A DNA stretch of 64,000 nt from Deltaproteobacteria bacterium. GTDB taxonomy: Bacteria > Myxococcota_A > UBA796 > UBA2385. Made by a program: the position numbers and the translations under genes. Positions 26,003-34,670 of this stretch are shown piece by piece; the stretch's first letter is position 1, and each line of letters opens with the position of its first letter. Below the pieces are notes generated by a model. It worked only from the letters and a program-made list of their open reading frames with translations, was not told the DNA's origin and ran no database searches. Location: assembly GCA_018401435.1 (NCBI GenBank), contig JAGYJW010000007.1, positions 161,663 through 225,662 of the forward strand, read 5' to 3'.

Positions 26003-26367
26003 TGGAGCTCCAGACCGAGTACGAGTTCATCCTCCCGCGGGGCTACGTCGATAAAGACGGAAACCTTCATCGCGAGGGGGTGATGCGCCTGGCGAACGCC
26101 AAGGACGAGATCGTCCCTCTGAACGACCTTCGCGTCCAGCGGAACCGCGCGTACCTGATCATTGTGCTCTTGAGCCGTGTGATCTCTCGTCTCGGCTCGC
26201 TCAAGGAGGTCAATACGGGGGTCATCGAGAATATGTTCGCGAGCGACCTCCGTTTCCTCGAAGAGATGTACAACCGGATCAACGAAGATGAGGCCACCGT
26301 CGCGGTGACCTGCCCCGAGTGCGGCGCGAAGTTCGACAAGGAGTTCGGTCGCCTGGGGGAATCGTAA
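26002..26367 (+). CDS. Tail-assembly (chaperone-like) protein with zinc-ribbon end
   Basis: The 121-residue protein follows the tube gene with a one-base overlap. It starts as a beta strand domain (YEFILPRGYVDKDGNLH, GVMRLANAKDEIVPLNDLRV), then helices (YLIIVLLSRVISRLGSLKEV), and ends with a CPECGAKFDKEF segment. The lone Cys pair could hold half a zinc site if the protein dimerises. It occupies the position of the phage tail-assembly chaperone gpG. The downstream reading frame overlaps in the -1 frame, and a GGGGG run lies just before this gene's stop. Function is inferred from position and similarity to phage tail-assembly proteins. Confidence 0.75.
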   Translation: MELQTEYEFILPRGYVDKDGNLHREGVMRLANAKDEIVPLNDLRVQRNRAYLIIVLLSRVISRLGSLKEVNTGVIENMFASDLRFLEEMYNRINEDEATVAVTCPECGAKFDKEFGRLGES

Positions 26368-26522
26368 GCTACCCCTTGGAGAATATCTTCAAGGAGGTAG
26401 CATTCGTCGCGTACCATTTCCATTGGGACCGAGAGTCCATCCTGGGCATGCCGCATAAAGAGCGGCACGCTTGGGTCAAGGAAATCTCCAGTATCAATGG
26501 GAAGATCAACGAGACTCGTTGA
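26319..26522 (+). CDS. Small DUF6760-like tail protein, possibly made by -1 frameshift
   Basis: The conserved part reads SYPLENIFKEVAFVAYHFHW followed by DRESILGMPHKERHAWVKEI, a compact helical protein of the kind found beside eCIS tube genes (I recall DUF6760). In this frame the only standard start upstream is GTG at 26319, which would add 16 residues of out-of-frame sequence. The natural family start (just before YPLE) has no ATG, GTG or TTG. The preceding gene's frame meets this one at CTGGGGGAATC, where a -1 slip on the G run gives GRLGGIVSYPLEN. So it may be produced as a C-terminal extension of the preceding protein, as with phage gpG-gpGT. Confidence 0.7.
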   Translation: MRREVRQGVRSPGGIVSYPLENIFKEVAFVAYHFHWDRESILGMPHKERHAWVKEISSINGKINETR

Positions 26523-26529
26523 CTCCATT

Positions 26530-26577
26530 GCGGTCCCGCCTCGGGCTCACACCCTGGGCGGGGCCGCTTCTCCTTTC
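26530..26577 (+). terminator. Hairpin with T-rich tail after the first sheath-tube module
   Basis: GCGGTCCCGCC (26530-26540) and GGCGGGGCCGC (26557-26567) pair over 11 positions with one G-T wobble. They enclose a 16-base loop and are followed by TTCTCCTTTC. It begins eight bases after a stop codon and 66 bases before the second sheath gene. It looks like an intrinsic or partial terminator that would lower expression of the second module relative to the first. Confidence 0.5.
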
Positions 26578-26642
26578 AGGGGCTCCCTCTGGGGCCTCCT
26601 CGGCGCAGCTCGCGCCTTCACCTCCAGCGACAGTGGCGGTCC

Positions 26643-27842
26643 ATGGCACCCGGCATCGTCATCCAGCACGCCCGGCTCCCTGATCGGAGCAGTGAGCTGG
26701 TGCGAAGCGACATCACGGCAATCCTCGGCTTCGTGAAGCGCAGGCGCTGGCCCGAGGGGGCCTCGGCCGGCGACTATTTCGAGCTGCTGCTCCGCCGCGA
26801 AGACGACCTGTGGTCCCACCCGGACCGCGCCCTCTTTGACCCGGCTGCACGCCGCGCGGTCAAGGGCTTCTTTGCCAATGGGGGCGACACCTGTCACCTC
26901 TTTGGCGTCTGCGTAGAATCCGAAGAGGATCTGCGCGAGGCCGATACCGATATTGGCCCCCTGGCGCCGCTCTTCGACCGCTTGCGGGCCGAGGACGAGA
27001 TCGCCCTGCTCCTGGTTCCGGGCGCGGCCTATATGCGCTGCCAGCAGAGCAAGGACGGCCAGATCCGCTGCGATGCCGAGCCCCTCTACGAGGCGCTGCT
27101 CGCCCATTGCCGGCTGATGAACAACCGCTTCCTGCTGATTGACGCGCCCAAGGGGCTGCACGGCGAGGACCTGCAGACCTGGGTGCGGGGATTCCGCAGC
27201 CGCAACCCCGAGACCCGGTCCTATGGGGCGGTCTACTACCCCTGGCTGCTGCAGGGCGACGAGATCTTTCCGCCCTCGGGCGTGATGGCGGGCTCCTATG
27301 CCGGCACCGAGCTGGAGTCGCCGCCCTACGGCATCGCGCGGCCCCCCGCCAACCTGCCCCTGCGCGGCGTGACCCACACCGAGGTCGAGCTGGACTGGAA
27401 TGAGGCGGGCGCATTGGCCGAGCAGGCCATCAACCCCATCGTGGTGCAGCCCGGTCGCGGCGTGGTCGCCTTTGGTGCGCGCACCTTGTCCACCGACGCC
27501 TTGTGGCGCTTCATCAATTCGCGGCGCGTGGTCAACATGGTCCTCGAGCAGCTCCGCCGCGACAGCGAGTGGGCGGTCTTCGAAACCAACAACCCTCACC
27601 TGTGGGATGTTCTGGAACGAGACACGATGTTTCGTCTTGGACAGTTCGCCGGAGGCGGCATGCTCACGGGCAAGCGGCCTGGAGAGGACTACACTGTGAA
27701 GTGTGACGGGGAGTTGAACCTCCCCGCTCTGCGGGACGCAGGCGAGGTCAACATCCGACTCCGGATGCAGCCCGTCGGGACCGTCGAGCACATCGTCGTA
27801 GACCTTCGAATCGGTGGGAACACGGCATCTGGAGGTACCTGA
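26643..27842 (+). CDS. Contractile tail sheath protein 2
   Basis: This 399-residue sheath paralogue lacks the large insertion of sheath 1. Its N-terminus (MAPGIVIQHARLPDRSS) and core motifs match the family: FPPSGVMAGSYAGTELESPP, RGVVAFGARTLSTDALWRFI, SEWAVFETNNPHLWDVLE and GEDYTVKCDGELN. A Cys-containing stretch (GDTCHLFGVCVESEEDL) lies in the middle domain. Multiple sheath paralogues are usual in eCIS, with minor forms thought to sit near the baseplate or cap. The gene follows a hairpin and is coupled to the second tube gene by TGATG. Lower expression than sheath 1 is inferred. Confidence 0.92.
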   Translation: MAPGIVIQHARLPDRSSELVRSDITAILGFVKRRRWPEGASAGDYFELLLRREDDLWSHPDRALFDPAARRAVKGFFANGGDTCHLFGVCVESEEDLREADTDIGPLAPLFDRLRAEDEIALLLVPGAAYMRCQQSKDGQIRCDAEPLYEALLAHCRLMNNRFLLIDAPKGLHGEDLQTWVRGFRSRNPETRSYGAVYYPWLLQGDEIFPPSGVMAGSYAGTELESPPYGIARPPANLPLRGVTHTEVELDWNEAGALAEQAINPIVVQPGRGVVAFGARTLSTDALWRFINSRRVVNMVLEQLRRDSEWAVFETNNPHLWDVLERDTMFRLGQFAGGGMLTGKRPGEDYTVKCDGELNLPALRDAGEVNIRLRMQPVGTVEHIVVDLRIGGNTASGGT

Positions 27843-28462
27843 TGGGTGACTGGAAGGGCAAGGGCAAGGGTCGCGTGGACGGACAGGCCGGTATCGACAC
27901 CCGCTCGGACTGGAAGGGTTCGGGCAAGGGTCGGGCTGGCGCGCAGGCAAAGGTCGGGACGGGCAGCCAGCTCGGCACGCGCAGCGCGTCGGCGACGGTC
28001 CAGATGACCAGCGGCGGCAAGGGCGTGTCCCATGTGGCCGACCCCGAGGGCAACTTCATCTTTGCCCTCGAGATCGATGGTCTCGAGATCGCACAATTCC
28101 TCGAATGCTCCGGCCTCAAGAGCAATACCGAGATCTTCGAGCTTCAGGAGGGCGGCATGAACCACCGCGTCCACAAGCTCCCTGGGCAGTCTCGCTGGGA
28201 CAACCTGCAGCTTCGCTACGGCGTCACCAGCGATGTGTCGCTGATGAAGTGGCGGGACGAGATCCTGCAGGACAACTTCGGAGAAGGCAGCCGGCGCAAC
28301 GGCTCCATCGTTGTGAAGAACAACGCGATGGAGGTGGTTCGCCGCTACAACTTCGTGCAGGCCTGGCCCGTGACCTGGGAGGGGCCGAACCTCTCGTCCA
28401 GCAGCTCGGAGCTGGCCATCGAGATGATCGAGCTGGCGCACCATGGCATCACAGTGAGCTAG
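27842..28462 (+). CDS. Tail tube protein 2 with Lys/Gly-rich N-terminal repeats
   Basis: The 206-residue tube paralogue has the family fold in residues about 65-206 (NFIFALEIDGLEIAQFLECS, RWDNLQLRYGVTSDVSLMKW, ELAIEMIELAHHGI). It resembles Afp5-type tube-initiator proteins that join the tube to the hub. Before the fold lies a 60-residue extension with two copies of DWKGxGKGR (starting at residues 3 and 23) separated by Gly/Ala/Gln-rich sequence. The extension is strongly basic and unstructured, and it could bind cargo, nucleic acid or the neighbouring hub. It has no counterpart in tube 1. Confidence 0.9.
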   Translation: MGDWKGKGKGRVDGQAGIDTRSDWKGSGKGRAGAQAKVGTGSQLGTRSASATVQMTSGGKGVSHVADPEGNFIFALEIDGLEIAQFLECSGLKSNTEIFELQEGGMNHRVHKLPGQSRWDNLQLRYGVTSDVSLMKWRDEILQDNFGEGSRRNGSIVVKNNAMEVVRRYNFVQAWPVTWEGPNLSSSSSELAIEMIELAHHGITVS

Positions 28463-28534
28463 GCAGCAGCACTCTCCCACAGGTCGCACCCAGTCGGTGC
28501 AGCTCGGGCGAAAAGGCAGGAGCGGAGCGCAAAG

Positions 28535-31500
28535 ATGTCGATCGCAGACCGACACATTTCTGGGCAGGGTCTCTCGGAGCGCGTGTGCGCCCGGGCCAGC
28601 CGTCCGTCCGTCATTGGCGGAAGCCTCGGCTTTCAGGCGCGCTTCTCCGCCGGGGGGGCTGGCTTTGCCGACTCCGCCACCCTCGGCGGTGATCCGTCGC
28701 TCTCCTTCGATCCCACGCTGGTCTCTGCGGCCCCCTGGGCGGCCCATATGGCCCGCCTGGCCCAGGCCCGCGAGCGGCTGATGACCCGCGGCGACGCCTT
28801 CTTCGCCGCCCACGACCGCCTGCGCCTGCGCGCCGCCGACCGCATGTGGCCCGACAGCGCCGTGGCCCGCTCCCCTTGGGATGGCGGCGTGGTCTACCAC
28901 GGCGAGATGGTGCTGCCCGAGCGCGCTCCCGACGAAGTCGAGCAAGAGGCTGCCGGCCAGTCGACCTCCGCGCCGCGCAAGGCCTATGTGCCGCTGCGCC
29001 CGGTGGCCAACGCCTGGGGCCGCAGCCCCAACCGCCCCGCCCGGGTGGTCCGCGGCCAGAAGCGCGGCGCCGCCCCCAGCCAGGACGCGCGCGCCATCGA
29101 GATCGTGCGTCAGGTGGCCACTCCCGCCCCGGCGGGCCTGCCCCAGGCGCGCCGCTCGGCGGCATCGCGCCGCAGTCGCCCCCTCGATCGGATGGCCCGT
29201 CGGATCGATGAAACCAGTCTGACACCGGCATTTCAGGGGGCATCTGAGGGCGCCGCGTCTCGAAACGACACGTCGAGTCGGCCCGGACGGCTCCCTTCCG
29301 CCGCGGGCGCCCCGACCTCCGCCGGGCCCGTCGGCGGCTGTGGCCCCGGCCCGCGCCATCGACCGCCTGACCCGCAGCGCGCGACGAGGGGCTGCCGGAC
29401 GCCGCCGTGTCTGCCTTGTCGGTTGCCGCCGGCGCACCGCGTCGCCCGAAGGTCAGCAGCGGGGCCTGCGTCCCCACCCTGGCCTCCTCGCCCAGCGTGA
29501 CCCACCTCAGCGCCGCTGTGGCGTGAGCCCGCGGGGTCGAGGTCGCGCCGCCGCCGCGGCTGCTGCGCCCACGGCCCCGGCTGCTGGATCGCCGGCCAAG
29601 CCCGCCGCCTGGGGCACCTCGGCCCAGGCCAAGGCCTCCAGCCACGCCGCCCAGCGCGCCCTGCAGGCCCAGATCCGCAGCGTCTCGCAACCGCCTCAGC
29701 CGCTCTCCGGTGGTGCGCTCCCGCTCCCCGGGTGGCCAGCCCGGTCAGCCCGGCAACCCGGCCGCCCGCCAGCGCCCCGCCGCAGCGCATCGGGGCTTCA
29801 GCCGCCCGCGGGCCCCGCGGCGTGGTGGCCCCCAGCGCCGCTCCGCCTCCCGCGCCGCAGCCCTCTCGCCGATCGACGCCTTGCCGGGGCCCACCCGTGC
29901 GCCGCGCACCCGCCGCATCGCCAGTAGCCCGCGTCGCTGCAGCTGCTCCGCCCGCCTTGGACAGGCGTCACCGTCGGGCCGCCGCTGTCGGCGGTGCTGA
30001 CAGTCCGCCGCCGCCCATGCTGGCCGGACGGGCCGATCTTCCCCAGGGCGACGCCCTCTTCCTGAGCGGTCGGGCCTGCCGCCGCGGGAGCGCCCCCTTC
30101 GGCGGCCGCCCCTTCGTCCGGCGCCCTTTCGACCGCCCGCCCGACCCTTCGCGCCGCCCTGCGCGTGGCGGAAGAAGCTGGCGGCGAACGCTCCTTGTTG
30201 CCTCGACCCACCGCCCTCGCCTTGGAGCGCCTCGACGCCCCCGAGCGGGCCGCCCACGCCTTGGGCCAGCGCCGTGCCTTCGCGGGGCTGAGCGCCCCCG
30301 AAGCCGTCGTGATCCAGCCCCGGACGCCAGCGGAGGAAGCGGCCGCTCCGGCCGCAACCCCCAAGGCCCGCAAGCCCACCCGGGGCCCCAAGGTGCTCTC
30401 TGGCTTCAACCTTCCGCCGTGGGTGTCGGGGTCGCCGACTCCACCAGCCGCCACGCCGCTGCCCCGCAGCCGCAGTGGCACCCAGGCCGCCGCCGGCTCC
30501 TTGCTGCCCAGCCCCACTGCGCGTCGGGCCGACCTTCGGGCTGCTGCGACTGACGGCCCAATCCGCCACTTGCAGGCGGAAGGCGCGACGCCGGCCGCCT
30601 CTGCCGTCGAGCGCGCCGTCGCCCGCGGCCACCCTCGCCGACACCGGCGCCCTGCTGCCTTCCCCTCCCGGTCATGTCGGGGGACGGGCATCCATCCGGC
30701 GCGCCGCGGCCGCCACCCGCCTTGCGGGCCAGCGCCCCCGACGCCGTCTTCGCCCAGGGCGTCGCGCCCGATACCAGCGCGGCTTCGGACGCGGCCGACA
30801 CCGCCGCCCCGGCGACGGGCTCCAGCGCGCCGCGCGCCAGCACCAGTCCGGCAGGGTGCGCAGCCACTTTACGGTGGCCGCCCCAGCGCGGCTGCCGCCA
30901 GCCGCCTGCCGCTCGCCCAGCACCAGCCGCAGCGTGCGCAGCCAGCGCGGGCGGATAGCGCCGCGACGAGCAGCGCCGCGACGGAGGCAACGGTCGGTCG
31001 CTTATGCCCGGGCGCCAGCGCAACCTCAAGGCAGCTTCGGCCGGCGCCACGGTTCACCTGGACGCCGACACCGCCGCCACCGGGCTCTTCACTGGGGGCA
31101 GCGCCTCTCAGCCGAGGGCGAGTGGCTGGTGGAGGGCGATCTCGCCACCGCCGTCCGCCGCGCCGCCTCTCGCCGTCCGGCCCGTGCAGCCCAACGTGCC
31201 GAGGCCGGTAGCCGCCGCAGCCGAGCACCAGGCGACGCCCCCAGGCCAGTGCTGCTGGCTGCCGCCTCGACGCGACCGGCGGCGCTGGTGTCTGGTCGCG
31301 GCCGAGTCGGCAGGAGGCGGCGCGCCCACCCGCGTGGTCGCCGATGTGCAGCGCCCTTGGACTGGAGCAGACCAGCGCAGCCAGGCCGGCGCCCGCCGCA
31401 GGCAGCGCCAGCAGCCTGCCCCGCGGCGCTCACCGCACGCAACCACCGGCGCCTTTGGCGTGCCGGCCCGGCGCGGCGCCGGTCGGCCCAGCGCCAGCCT

Positions 31501-32433
31501 TCCGGGGCGCCGCCGCCCGGTCGGCCGATGGCTTCTGCCAGTCGCTGGCCGCGTTGGCCAGCAGCCGGGGCGCCGCACGCACGGCCAGCGGCGCTACTCC
31601 GCGCCGGACACCTCTTCCCGATGGCTGCCGACGCGCCCGTTGATCTCGGTCAGAATGAAGGTGCTGTCAGCGCTTCAGTGATGAACCAGCCCAGGCTGCC
31701 CACGGCAGGCCAATCAGCTATCCGCGGCGGATCGGCCGCCTCCAGCCTGCAGGGCGTGCTGCGCTCGGTCGAGTTGGGCACCGAAGACGCCGGACTGCCG
31801 ATCTGGGCCCGTCGGGCGTCAGGCAAGCCCCTGGTGCGCGGCAGCTCCGAGGACCTGGTCAAGGCCCTCGCCCGGGCCGACAGCCCCGAAGACGTGGTGC
31901 GCGTCATCGTGCAGCAGGGCCAGGATGTGCTGGCCAGCTCCACCTTGCCCCGCCCGGTCACCGAGGTCATCGGCCAGATCCGCGACGAGGCTGCCCGCGA
32001 GGTGGCCAAGGCCCAGGACGCCGCCCAGGGCGCCCGGCCCGCCGTCGATCCCGAGACCGGCCGCCCTCGCTCCACGACCCGCACAGTGCGCGCCCTCACC
32101 GGCATCCGCCGGGGTCCGTCGGCCCGCAGCCAGTCTGGTATCGGCGCCGACCAGGTCTCCCGCCTGGCCAAGAAGCTGCAGGGCCTCATCCACCTCGCAG
32201 ATGGCGTGGGCGACCGGGACGCCGCACGGCGCCAGGTCCGCATGGCTGAGGATGGCGCTGCAGCCCGCGCCGAAGGGCAGGGGGCGTCCGCGACCCGCCC
32301 CGCCGATGATCTCCAGGCCAAGGTCGATATCGAGGCCCTGAGCCAGGAGGTCCTCGAGACCGTCTCCCGCGAACTCGAGTTGCGCCGCGAGCGGCGCCAG
32401 GAGGAATCCGATGAGCGCAGCTTCTGGTGGTGA
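28535..32433 (+). CDS. Giant Ala/Arg/Pro-rich eCIS protein, candidate tape measure (many frameshifts)
   Basis: The protein starts at ATG 28535 (MSIADRHISGQGLSERVCAR) and is continuous to about 29340. The plausible frame then switches at least seven times until about 31680, and is again continuous to 32433. The N-terminal part contains helical segments (AHMARLAQARERLMTRGDAF). The middle is Ala/Pro/Arg low complexity with scattered sensible pieces (RALQAQIRSVSQPPQPLSGG, KPTRGPKVLSGFNLPP). The C-terminal part is helical (SSEDLVKALARADSPEDVVR) and ends in a charged helix (LSQEVLETVSRELELRRERR). If joined it would be about 1300 residues. Its place between tube and LysM adaptor genes and its helical, repetitive make-up suit a tape measure or a length or cargo scaffold. 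No named family is recognised. Confidence 0.55.
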
Positions 32434-33079
32434 TGTGGACAAGGCCACCTTCGTCAACCTGGACACCCGCGGCACCTTCGAGGTGCAATACAACCCGAGC
32501 ACCTTCCAGTTCGACAAGTCTGTCAACTGGACGGAGCACGAGGAGCAGGGCCAGGAGGCGACCCTCGAGTTCCAGAAGAACTCGCCGGCGTGCGTCGCCC
32601 TCGAGCTCGTCTTCGACACCACCAAGGATGGCGCCGACGTGCGCGCGGCCTGGGTGAACAAGCTGCTCTTCCTGACCAATCCCGAGGTCACCCCTCAGGA
32701 TGGTCAGGCGGGCTGCATCGAAAAGAAGCGGCCGCCCAAGGTCGGCTTCTACTGGGGCGAATTCGAGTTCGATGGCGTCATCGAGAGCCTGAACGTGACC
32801 TACCTGATGTTCTCGAATGCGGGCACCCCGCTTCGGGCCAAGGTGCAGGTCAAGATGAAGGAGTGGACGCCGGAGAAGTATGCCAACGGCTCCGGGTCGT
32901 CGGCCTATGGCTCGGCACCGGTCAAGCTCGTGACGCTGCAGGCCGGCGAGACCATCACGTCGGTCGCCCTGCGCAACAACACCACCACCCAGGCTATCTG
33001 CGACGCGAACGGGATCTCGGATCCGCTGAGCGCCAAGGCGGGCCAGCAGATCGCGGTTCCCCAGCAGCAGTACCGCTGA
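32411..33079 (+). CDS. LysM-containing baseplate/tube adaptor protein (Afp7-like)
   Basis: The 222-residue protein overlaps the previous frame by 23 bases. Its N-terminal domain (ATFVNLDTRGTFEVQYNPST, WTEHEEQGQEATLEFQKNSP) is the eCIS/phage adaptor fold. Residues about 170-217 form a LysM motif (VTLQAGETITSVALRNNTTT, then AGQQIAVP). In related injection systems this protein (gp53-like) locks the tube hub into the baseplate rather than binding peptidoglycan. It is directly followed by the hub gene, ten bases downstream. Confidence 0.9.
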   Translation: MSAASGGDVDKATFVNLDTRGTFEVQYNPSTFQFDKSVNWTEHEEQGQEATLEFQKNSPACVALELVFDTTKDGADVRAAWVNKLLFLTNPEVTPQDGQAGCIEKKRPPKVGFYWGEFEFDGVIESLNVTYLMFSNAGTPLRAKVQVKMKEWTPEKYANGSGSSAYGSAPVKLVTLQAGETITSVALRNNTTTQAICDANGISDPLSAKAGQQIAVPQQQYR

Positions 33080-33089
33080 GGAGACGGCC

Positions 33090-34124
33090 ATGGCGGAACA
33101 GAACAGCAGCTCGGCGGTCGGCTACCACGTCAAAGTGGGCGGCGCGGAGTTCAAGCAAGCATCGGGCGATGGCCTCGAGCGCCTCGTCTTTGAAGACCAC
33201 GTGGACATGGTCAACATGTTGACCCTCCGCATCGGCGGTGGCGAAGGCCAGCCCGAGTGGAATTTCAACATCGGCGATCCGGTCGAGTGCAGCCTGGGCA
33301 AGGGCACAGAGCCCATCTTCAAGGGCGAGGTCGTGTCCATGGAGCCGGGCTACCAGGTGGAAGGCGTGGCCTCCATCTCGTTGCGGGCCTTGGACAAGAT
33401 GCACCGCCTGGGGCGGGGTCGAAAGACCCGCTTCTGGGAGGAGATGAAGGACAGCGACGTCGCCTCTGAGGTGGGTGCTGAGTGCGGGCTGTCGGTGGAT
33501 GCCGACCCCACCGACGACACCATGCCCTACATCTTGCAACGCAACGAGAGCAACATCGCCTTCATCAAGCGCCTCGCGGCGAGGAACAACTTCCTCTGCC
33601 GGGTGGTGGGCGACAAGCTCGAGTTCAAGAAGGCGACCTTTGGCGGCAGCCCCGTCGAGGTCACCATGGGCGACAACCTCCGCTCCATGCGCATGGCCTA
33701 CAACAGCATGGACCAGGTGCAGAAGGTCGTGGTTCGCGGCTGGGATGTCGCGGCCAAGAAGGAGATCGTCGGCACCGCCAGCGCCGGCGACATCACCGCC
33801 ATCGGCGGCGGCAAGAAGGGGGCTGAGGTCAGCGGCGCCTTCGGCGACAGCACGGCCTATGTCACCGATGTGCCGGTCAGCAGCCAGGGCATGGCCAACG
33901 CCATCGCCAAGAGCGAGCTGGAGCGCCTCGCCCGGCAGTTCTGCCGAGGCAGCGCCTCGGTCAACGGCAACGACGCGCTGCGGGCGGGTGCGGTGGTGCA
34001 GTTCAAGGGCCTGCCCAAGGGCCAGAACGGCAGCTACTACGTGATGGCCACCCGGCACATCATCAACGCGCGCTCCGGCTACACGACGGAGCTGACCTTC
34101 TGCAGCAACACGCTGGGGGATTGA
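33090..34124 (+). CDS. Baseplate hub protein, phage gpD/VgrG-like without spike domain
   Basis: The 344-residue protein has the gp27/gpD hub architecture. Two tube-like domains include ASGDGLERLVFEDHVDMVNM, IGDPVECSLGKGTEPIFKGE, LRALDKMHRLGRGRKTRFWE and the later NESNIAFIKRLAARNNFLCR. The C-terminus closes with YTTELTFCSNTLGD. Many eCIS spike proteins (Afp8 type) continue with an OB-fold and beta-helix spike; that part is missing here, so this is a hub only. The spike tip would have to be a separate protein outside this window or be absent. The gene ends before a hairpin and a -10-like element. Confidence 0.88.
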   Translation: MAEQNSSSAVGYHVKVGGAEFKQASGDGLERLVFEDHVDMVNMLTLRIGGGEGQPEWNFNIGDPVECSLGKGTEPIFKGEVVSMEPGYQVEGVASISLRALDKMHRLGRGRKTRFWEEMKDSDVASEVGAECGLSVDADPTDDTMPYILQRNESNIAFIKRLAARNNFLCRVVGDKLEFKKATFGGSPVEVTMGDNLRSMRMAYNSMDQVQKVVVRGWDVAAKKEIVGTASAGDITAIGGGKKGAEVSGAFGDSTAYVTDVPVSSQGMANAIAKSELERLARQFCRGSASVNGNDALRAGAVVQFKGLPKGQNGSYYVMATRHIINARSGYTTELTFCSNTLGD

Positions 34125-34150
34125 GTCCGGGCGCTCCGTCCGGATCGCAG

Positions 34151-34200
34151 GCGGCCCGGATAGAGGCGGCCTGTCCGGCCCGCCCGGCTTCCGGTAGCAT
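34151..34200 (+). promoter_or_regulatory. Hairpin plus -10-like TAGCAT before the gp25 gene
   Basis: GCGGCCCGGA (34151-34160) and TCCGGCCCGC (34174-34183) pair in 9 of 10 positions with a 13-base loop, without a T-tract. TAGCAT (34195-34200) follows, 31 bases before the ATG at 34231. The pair may terminate the upstream message and restart transcription of the baseplate genes. Confidence 0.35.
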
Positions 34201-34230
34201 GGCGGGCCTCCCACCCAGGACGGTTAGGGC

Positions 34231-34626
34231 ATGAGCGTGCGCAAGGAGTTCCTCGGACGGGGCTGGGCCTTCCCGTTCCGCTTCGATCCGGCCGGCGGCG
34301 GCGTCGCCGTCTCCGAATACGAAGAGAATATCCGCCAGAACATCTCCATCATCCTGGCCACGCGCCCGGGTGAGCGGCAGATGCTGCCGGAATTCGGCTG
34401 CCGCATCCACGAGCTGCTCTTCGCCGCGAATACCCGCTCGACCTCCCATGTCGCCTCGCGCCACGTCAATGACGCGCTGTCGCGCTGGGAGCGCCGAATC
34501 GAGGTCATGCAGGTCAATTCCGCCCCCAACGAGTCCGGCGCCATCCGCGTCGAGGTCGTCTACAAGATCATCTCCACCGGCGCTGTCGAGCGCATGGAGC
34601 ACGTGGTCAGCGCCGCGCCGCGCTGA
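34231..34626 (+). CDS. gp25/GPW-type baseplate wedge protein
   Basis: The 131-residue protein is of the gpW/gp25 lysozyme-like family. It has the standard opening FLGRGWAFPFRFDPAGGGVA, the core EYEENIRQNISIILATRPGE and RQMLPEFGCRIHELLFAAN, and a helical end. These proteins form the inner baseplate ring and start sheath polymerisation through a sheath-like handshake motif. The length is typical. It is followed by the large baseplate gene after 44 bases. Confidence 0.95.
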   Translation: MSVRKEFLGRGWAFPFRFDPAGGGVAVSEYEENIRQNISIILATRPGERQMLPEFGCRIHELLFAANTRSTSHVASRHVNDALSRWERRIEVMQVNSAPNESGAIRVEVVYKIISTGAVERMEHVVSAAPR

Positions 34627-34670
34627 CCTCGGTCCGCCGCTCGACCCCCATCCCCCTCCCGAAGACGTCG

